In this document: one piece after another, positions 6,104 to 9,977 of the stretch
How positions within the stretch are numbered: the stretch's first letter is position 1
How the letters are laid out: each line of letters begins with the position of its first letter
From: JBDTGE01 sp050742975
GTDB taxonomy: Bacteria; Actinomycetota; Actinomycetes; Mycobacteriales; Jatrophihabitantaceae
Assembly: GCA_050742975.1 (NCBI GenBank)
Contig: JBOGDQ010000018.1
Coordinates: 1-9,977 of the forward strand
Direction of reading: 5' to 3'
DNA length: 9,977 bases
Notes under the pieces: model-generated
What the model saw: the letters and a program-made list of their open reading frames with translations, nothing else
The model's database searches: none
Told to the model about the DNA's origin: nothing
Translations under genes and position numbers: made by a program

Positions 6104-7207
6104 ATGAGCGATCTGTTGCGTTCGCCGCTGTACGAGCGTCACGTGGAGCTGGGCGCCAAGCTCGCCGACTTCGGCGGCTGGGAGATGCCCATCGAGTACG
6201 CGGCAAGCGGTGGCGGGGTGCTGAAGGAGCACGCGGCGGTGCGTGAGTCGGTCGGGGTCTTCGACGTGTCGCACCTGGGCAAGGCCACCGTGCGCGGACC
6301 GGGTGCGGCGGCATTCGTCAACGCGTGCCTGTCCAACGACCTGGGCCGGATCGAGCCGGGTAAGGCGCAGTACACGCTGTGCTGCGACGAGTCCGGTGGG
6401 GTCGTCGACGACCTGATCGCGTACCTGGTCGGCGACGACGAGGTGTTCCTCGTGCCCAACGCCGCGAACACGGCGGAGGTGGTGCGCCGGCTCGCCGCGT
6501 CTGCTCCGGATGCCATCTCGGTCAGCGGGCAGCACTCGGAGTTCGGCGTGCTCGCGGTGCAGGGGCCGCGGTCCCCGGACGTGCTGCGCGAGCTCGGCCT
6601 GCCGTTCGATCAGGACTACATGGCTTATGCGGACGCGGTATTCGACGGCGCGCCTGTGCGCATCTGCCGCACCGGCTACACCGGTGAGCACGGGTACGAA
6701 CTGATCCCCGCATGGGACGACGCGCTCGCCCTGTGGACCGCGCTCGAGACGGTCGTACGCGGGCTCGGTGGGATGCCGGCCGGCCTCGGTGCGCGCGACA
6801 CGCTGCGCACCGAGATGGGCTACCCGCTGCACGGCCAGGACCTGTCGCTGGCGATCTCGCCACTGCAGGCGCGCGCCGGCTGGGCTGTCGGCTGGAAGAA
6901 GGACGCGTTCTGGGGTCGCGACGCACTTCGTGTCGAGAAGGAGGCGGGGCCGGCTCGGGTGCTGTGGGGGATCGAGGCGCTCGATCGCGGGATCCCGCGC
7001 TCACACATGGCCGTGCTGGCCGCCGACGGTTCGACCGTGGGTGAGGTGACGAGCGGGACGTTCTCGCCGACGAAGAAGGTCGGCATCGGGCTTGCGTTGC
7101 TGGCTCCCTCGGTCGGTGAAGGTGACGAGGTCGCGGTCGACGTGCGTGGTCGTCCGGCTGCTGTGCGAGTGGTCAAGCCGCCGTTCGTGGAGTCGCACGT
7201 GCGGTGA
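6104..7207 (+). CDS. gcvT: Aminomethyltransferase, glycine cleavage T-protein
   Basis: A 367-aa T-protein that releases ammonia from aminomethyl-lipoyl H-protein and passes the one-carbon unit to tetrahydrofolate. Conserved blocks run in family order: FGGWEMP (23-29), VFDVSHLGK (52-60), KAQYTLCCDESGGVVDDLI (87-105, with the catalytic Asp at D102 or D103), RTGYTGEHGYEL (189-200), GARDTLRTEMGYPLHG (229-244) and VTSGTFSPT (315-323). Length is normal for the family. No gcvH or gcvP lies in the window; in actinobacteria these are often elsewhere. Its redox partner, the L-protein, can be the LpdA encoded here. It diverges from pepA across 78 bp and appears leaderless. Confidence 0.97.
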   Translation: MSDLLRSPLYERHVELGAKLADFGGWEMPIEYAASGGGVLKEHAAVRESVGVFDVSHLGKATVRGPGAAAFVNACLSNDLGRIEPGKAQYTLCCDESGGVVDDLIAYLVGDDEVFLVPNAANTAEVVRRLAASAPDAISVSGQHSEFGVLAVQGPRSPDVLRELGLPFDQDYMAYADAVFDGAPVRICRTGYTGEHGYELIPAWDDALALWTALETVVRGLGGMPAGLGARDTLRTEMGYPLHGQDLSLAISPLQARAGWAVGWKKDAFWGRDALRVEKEAGPARVLWGIEALDRGIPRSHMAVLAADGSTVGEVTSGTFSPTKKVGIGLALLAPSVGEGDEVAVDVRGRPAAVRVVKPPFVESHVR

Positions 7208-7408
7208 GCTGCCTGGGCCTGGGCCTGTGGTCGCGTTGCGTCGGTGGTTGGGTTGGGTCAACTGCGGCGGCGGCGAGGGGTTGCTCTCGGGCTTCGCTTG
7301 CGCTGTCGGTCGCTGGCTCGCTCATGGTCGCGGTTTCGGCTCGCCGCTGGTCACGACTTCGGCTTCATCGAATTTCGAGGATTACCTTATGGAATAGGGT
7401 GAAAGTAC
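7208..7408. other. Non-coding gap after gcvT
   Basis: No credible gene is seen. It begins with a short CTGGGC-type tandem (near 7212-7227), continues as GC-rich low-complexity sequence rich in TCGCT/CGGCTCGC words, and becomes AT-richer from about 7368. TCGAA-T-TTCGA (near 7369-7379) is a small palindrome. No hairpin followed by a T-run is evident, so I cannot place a gcvT terminator. Confidence 0.5.
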
Positions 7409-7438
7409 TTGACAGGGCTTGACCGTTGACGGCATAAT
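7409..7438 (+). promoter_or_regulatory. Near-consensus sigma70-type promoter of the DUF222 pseudogene
   Basis: A perfect -35 TTGACA (7409-7414), an 18-bp spacer and a -10 CATAAT (7433-7438, 5 of 6 to TATAAT). Seven nt follow before the ATG at 7446, so the transcript should start on or beside the initiation codon. This is the strongest promoter match in the window and it survives although its gene is broken. A second TTGAC begins at 7419, but its spacing to the -10 is wrong. Confidence 0.75.
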
Positions 7439-7445
7439 AGAGCCT

Positions 7446-8061
7446 ATGTTCGCATGGCGGAGCACGGCGGTCGAACCCGACGAGGAGACGCTGTTCGTCG
7501 ACCTCGCCTTGTGCACCCCGATCCCAGCAGCACCGACGTGCACACCGACCCGGACGCCGCGGTCGCGGCCTTGACGGTGCTGGCGCCGGGCGCGGACACC
7601 CTGCGGCCGCTGGAACTGCTACCCGCCCCGCGGCTGTCGGACACCGGGCTGATCGACGCGCTCATCGCCTGCGAACGGCAGCTGGCGTCGGTGGCGGCGG
7701 TGCAGCAGCAGGTCCTGGCCGAACTCGCATCGCGCGACCCCGACCTGGACGACAGCAGATCACCGCGAAAGTGCAGGAGCGGGTGTTGCGCCGGGCCGAG
7801 GCGCAGGCGCCGGGCGAGTTCCGCGCCTCGGTCTGCCGCGCTGTCGCGCGTTTCGACCGCAAGAACGCGACCGAACGGCATCAGGTCGCCTACGCGGAAC
7901 GGAAAGTCGCGCACCACTCCCGCTGGCACGTCACCAAACAGAGCGACGGCACCTACGACTGGACCAGCCCGACCGGCCACCGCTACCGCTACCGACCACC
8001 CGAACTACCCGCACCCGAAAGGCCATCCGAACCGGCCGACGAGGACCTGCCACCGTTCTAG
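7446..8061 (+). pseudogene. Degraded DUF222 / HNH endonuclease (13E12 repeat family) gene
   Basis: Remains of the multicopy actinobacterial DUF222-HNH family are spread over three frames. Segment 1 (7446 to about 7511) starts MFAWRSTAVEPDEETLF. Segment 2 (about 7510-7755), in another frame, carries DAAVAALTVLAPGADTL and LIDALIACERQLASVAAVQQ. Segment 3 (about 7756-8061) carries ITAKVQERVLRRAEAQ, then AVARFDRKNATERHQVAYAERKV joined to HHSRWHVTKQSDGTYDW and WTSPTGHRYRYRPPEL, which is the usual family end. A 1-nt deletion near 7511 (GCC TTG GTG would restore LALVHPDP) causes the first frame change. About 80 residues of DUF222 seem lost near 7755, and the region containing the HNH catalytic core is lost near 7909. 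An intact member has about 400-500 codons; only about 205 remain. The 7446 frame now stops after 42 codons, so no nuclease can be made. Confidence 0.85.
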
Positions 8062-8077
8062 CGGGCGGCCGTCAGGT

Positions 8078-8100
8078 GATCATGCCGTAGTCGATCATGC
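8078..8100. repeat. 8-bp direct repeat GATCATGC at the hisN 3' end
   Basis: GATCATGC occurs at 8078-8085 and 8093-8100, 15 bp apart. It spans the hisN stop codon (TGA, 8097-8095 on the minus strand) and lies just after the DUF222 remnant. It may be a small duplication left by rearrangement. Nothing else marks it as a regulatory site. Confidence 0.35.
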
Positions 8101-8886
8101 ATGGAGTGCAGCAAGGAACTGCTCGTGCAGCCGTGCGTTGCTCACGACCGCATTCCCGTGGCGCACCCCGTCGACTCCGTTCAGGCCGGTGAATCGCCCG
8201 CCGGCCTCGGTGACGATCGGCGCCAATGCCGCCATGTCCCAGAGCGAGAGCTCCGGCTCGGCCGCGAGGTCGACCGCACCTTCGGCGACGAGCATGTAGG
8301 ACCAGAAGTCGCCGTAGGCGCGCGTGCGCCACACGCGGTCAGTCAGCGCGACGAACGCGTCGCGGCGCCCGAGCGCGGCCCAGCCGGCGAGCGAGGCGTA
8401 GGACAGGCTCGCGTCGGCCAGTTCGCTCACCGCCGATACGGCCAGCCGCCGGGGATCGCGGCCGAAAACGGACACCCAGGCACCGCCGGTGTGATGGGCC
8501 CACCAGCGCCGCCCGAGCGAGGGGGCCGAGACAACGCCGACGACTGGGTCGTCGCCGTCGAGCAGCGCGATCAGTGTCGCCCACACCGGCACGTTGCGGA
8601 CGAAGTTCTTGGTGCCGTCGATCGGGTCGATCACCCAGCGCCGAGCGGCCGTGCCGGACGAGCCGAACTCCTCGCCGGAGATCGCGTCGTCGGGCCGTAC
8701 CTCGGCGAGCCGCGCGCGGATCGCCTGCTCGACCGCGCGATCCGCGTCACTGACCGGCGTCAGATCCGGCTTGGACTCCACCACCAGATCGGCCGCGCCG
8801 AAGCGGTCCAGGGTGATCGCGTCCGACGCATCGGCCAGAGCGAGAGCGACGGCGAGGTCATCGGCGTAATCGGTCGTGGGCGTCAC
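8095..8886 (-). CDS. hisN: Histidinol-phosphatase, inositol monophosphatase superfamily
   Basis: A 263-aa Mg2+-dependent phosphatase of the IMPase fold. It closely resembles, from memory, the mycobacterial HisN (Rv3137) that hydrolyses L-histidinol phosphate in histidine synthesis. Motifs: DLTPVSDADRAVE (41-53), GEEFG with metal-binding E72/E73 (71-75), WVIDPIDGTKNF with metal ligands D87 and D90 (84-95), VPVWATLIAL (99-108), RAYGDFWSYMLVAEGAVDLA (189-208) and LSLWDMAAL with D217 (213-221). HisN is favoured over SuhB/ImpA-type inositol phosphatases by the DLTPVSDADRAVE and RAYGDFWSY blocks. The GTG at 8886 is chosen because TAGCGT lies exactly 7 nt upstream (leaderless) and the conserved sequence begins about 10 residues later. 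No other histidine gene is nearby, so it is a stand-alone hisN. Confidence 0.9.
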   Translation of the reverse strand: MTPTTDYADDLAVALALADASDAITLDRFGAADLVVESKPDLTPVSDADRAVEQAIRARLAEVRPDDAISGEEFGSSGTAARRWVIDPIDGTKNFVRNVPVWATLIALLDGDDPVVGVVSAPSLGRRWWAHHTGGAWVSVFGRDPRRLAVSAVSELADASLSYASLAGWAALGRRDAFVALTDRVWRTRAYGDFWSYMLVAEGAVDLAAEPELSLWDMAALAPIVTEAGGRFTGLNGVDGVRHGNAVVSNARLHEQFLAALHA

Positions 8887-8893
8887 GCGTCGC

Positions 8894-8903
8894 ACGCTAC
8901 CGT
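8894..8903. promoter_or_regulatory. Overlapping back-to-back -10 elements (bidirectional promoter)
   Basis: On the minus strand TAGCGT (8899-8894) lies 7 nt before the hisN GTG. On the plus strand TACCGT (8898-8903) lies 6 nt before the GTG at 8910. The two hexamers share the central TA, so ACGCTACCGT is nearly self-complementary. The flanks are mirrored too: GTCACG (8882-8887) and CGTGAC (8909-8914) contain the two GTG starts. Confidence 0.6.
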
Positions 8904-8909
8904 CGAGCC

Positions 8910-9083
8910 GTGACCGATCCCCACCCAGCTGATGCTCCGGCCACCGATGTGGACATGGCCATCGACGCGGACATGGCCGCCGCACTGCGCGATTCACCGC
9001 GGGCACGCGCCCTGTGGATCACGTTTTCCCCGCTGGGCACCGGTTTTGCGTGCCCGAAACGGGGAGGCGCGGGGAAAACGTGA
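8910..9083 (+). pseudogene. Truncated 57-codon ORF ending inside a palindromic element
   Basis: A GTG-initiated frame with a possible leaderless -10 (TACCGT) 6 nt upstream. Residues 1-36 look like a natural protein start, with DMAAALRDSPRARALW (21-36) resembling the beginning of the YdeI/OmdA-type domain (D-AALA-P-AR-FW). From residue 37 on (ITFSPLGTGF onward) the frame only translates the palindromic repeat, and the TGA lies in that repeat's right arm. I infer the 5' remnant of a gene cut off by the element. The family assignment is tentative, because only about 30 informative residues remain. Confidence 0.45.
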
Positions 9084-9085
9084 TC
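9017..9085. repeat. 69-bp palindromic element with perfect 17-bp inverted arms
   Basis: GATCACGTTTTCCCCGC (9017-9033) is the exact reverse complement of 9069-9085, around a 35-nt centre. The centre holds a second stem, GGGCAC (9035-9040) with GTGCCC (9050-9055). An alternative stem, CCCCG (9028-9032) with CGGGG (9060-9064), competes with the outer arms. No T-run follows, so it is not a normal terminator. Size and nested symmetry suggest a REP/BIME- or MITE-like intergenic repeat. No target-site duplication is evident at its edges. Copy number cannot be judged from one window. Confidence 0.8.
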
Positions 9086-9118
9086 AACAGCGGCGACGGA
9101 GCACGATCGCACGATGGC

Positions 9119-9122
9119 GGAG
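9119..9122 (+). promoter_or_regulatory. Ribosome binding site of the aminotransferase
   Basis: GGAG ends 5 nt before the GTG at 9128 and sets that start. No convincing -10 element lies upstream of it outside the palindrome. Confidence 0.6.
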
Positions 9123-9127
9123 AACAC

Positions 9128-9977
9128 GTGAGGGACAGCTTCCGCGCGGCCGCGCGCAGTGACGTCCCGCCGTTCCACGTGATGCGGGTGATCGACCAGG
9201 TCGTCGCGCGCCGCGCCGCCGGGGCCCCCGCCTACGACCTGTCCGCGGGCCAACCGTCGACGCCTGCTCCGAGCACGGTCCGCAAGGCCGCACACGACGC
9301 ACTCGACGTGGATAAGGTCGGCTACACGAACGCGCTCGGCATCCCGCCGCTGCGTGCTGCGATCGCCGGTCACTACGAGCACATGTACGGCATCCCGGTC
9401 GATCCCGACGCGGTCGCCGTCACGACCGGATCGTCCGGCGGCTTCCTGTACGCGTTCCTCGCCGCGTTCGCGGCGGGGGACACGGTGGTGATGGCCCGCC
9501 CGGGGTACCCGGCGTACCGCAACATGCTCTCTGCACTCGGCTGCCGCGTGGTCGAACTGCCGTGTGGGCCGCAGACCCGCTTCCAGCCGACGATCGCCCA
9601 GCTCGAGGCGCTCGACGAGCCGCCCGCCGGGTTGGTCGTGGCCAGCCCCGCCAACCCGACCGGCACGATGCTCCCGCCCGTCGAACTCGCCGCCATCGCC
9701 ACCTGGTGCGAGCAGCACGGGACCCGGCTGGTGAGCGACGAGATCTACCACGGCGTGACCTTCGGCGAACGACCAGACACGGCCTGGCACACCAGCCAGG
9801 ACGCGGTCGTCGTCAACTCCTTCAGCAAGTACTTCTGCATGACGGGCTGGCGGATCGGCTGGCTCCTGGTGCCCGCGGATCTGCGCGACGCCGTCGATCG
9901 CCTCGCAGGCAACTTCACCATCTGCCCGCCGGCGCTGTCGCAACTTGCCGCGGTTGCCGCCTTCGACGCCTACGACG
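9128..9977 (+). CDS. Class I PLP-dependent aminotransferase, partial (3' end off the right edge)
   Basis: The first 283 residues of a fold-type I aminotransferase, of about 390 usual. Visible features are YDLSAGQPS (36-44), VGYTNALGIPPLR (64-76), the cofactor-binding TTGSSGGF (99-106), SPANPTG with N176, SDEIYHG with D204 and Y207, and the Schiff-base lysine K234 in NSFSKYFCMTGWRIGW. The blocks GCRVVELPCGPQTRFQP and GNFTICPPALSQ closely match, as I recall them, mycobacterial Rv3565 (annotated AspB, substrate not firmly established). The family uses an amino acid and a 2-oxo acid, but I cannot name the substrate from sequence. It is not HisC-like despite the nearby hisN. The GTG at 9128 has GGAG 5 nt upstream. 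Confidence 0.93.
   Translation, partial: MRDSFRAAARSDVPPFHVMRVIDQVVARRAAGAPAYDLSAGQPSTPAPSTVRKAAHDALDVDKVGYTNALGIPPLRAAIAGHYEHMYGIPVDPDAVAVTTGSSGGFLYAFLAAFAAGDTVVMARPGYPAYRNMLSALGCRVVELPCGPQTRFQPTIAQLEALDEPPAGLVVASPANPTGTMLPPVELAAIATWCEQHGTRLVSDEIYHGVTFGERPDTAWHTSQDAVVVNSFSKYFCMTGWRIGWLLVPADLRDAVDRLAGNFTICPPALSQLAAVAAFDAYD

Noticed and set aside
6026..6832. A long N-terminal extension of pepA antisense to gcvT
   Set aside because: The extension lacks motifs and is a shadow of gcvT. M17 homology begins just after 6025.
7446..8061. Programmed frameshifting keeping the DUF222-HNH gene alive
   Set aside because: Besides the frame change, large parts of DUF222 and the HNH core are absent, so shifting frames would not restore an active protein.
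8101..8913. Plus-strand 270-codon open frame opposite hisN
   Set aside because: Antisense shadow; the minus strand carries every IMPase motif.
9017..9085. Rho-independent terminator
   Set aside because: The stem is long and GC-rich, but no T-run follows the right arm on either strand, and the only gene entering it is a truncated frame.
9114..9131. Five-codon upstream ORF (MAENT) overlapping the aminotransferase GTG
   Set aside because: No signal supports its ATG, and its sequence is explained by the GGAG ribosome binding site of the GTG at 9128.

Overview
The window is high-GC DNA from an actinobacterium. GTG starts are frequent, the gene order resembles a known actinobacterial block, and at least four starts look leaderless, with a -10 hexamer exactly 7 nt upstream. 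Several proteins resemble mycobacterial or streptomycete homologues as I remember them. The genus cannot be fixed by eye.

Positions 1-3540, minus strand: a cluster reading right to left as lpdA (E3), sucB (E2 acyltransferase of the 2-oxoacid dehydrogenase complexes), then a TIGR01777-type SDR epimerase cut by the left edge. In related genomes lipB and lipA commonly follow. Positions 3541-3730 are a divergent regulatory gap with a tandem direct repeat, small palindromes and a hairpin. Positions 3731-4602, plus strand: two translationally coupled conserved actinobacterial genes of unknown function, a 110-aa soluble protein and a 180-aa four-helix membrane protein. The second converges on pepA and overlaps it by 35 bp. 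Positions 4568-6025, minus: pepA (M17 leucyl aminopeptidase). Positions 6104-7207, plus: gcvT (glycine cleavage T-protein), divergent from pepA across 78 bp. GcvT and Lpd can work together, because Lpd also serves as the glycine-cleavage L-protein.

From 7208 onward the region is patchy. A 238-bp gap carries a near-consensus promoter (TTGACA-N18-CATAAT) that drives a wrecked DUF222/HNH (13E12-type) gene. That gene has one frameshift and two internal deletions, and its HNH core is missing. Then come hisN (histidinol-phosphatase, minus) and a symmetric bidirectional promoter facing a 57-codon truncated ORF. This ORF runs into a 69-bp palindromic element with perfect 17-bp arms. A class I PLP aminotransferase, cut by the right edge, ends the window.

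I see no tRNA, rRNA, CRISPR array, complete insertion sequence or defence system. Most of the window is ordinary core metabolism. The less ordinary material is the non-coding architecture: symmetric and leaderless promoters, the palindromic element at a gene-truncation point, the decayed DUF222 gene at a probable synteny break, and the repeats in the lpdA leader.
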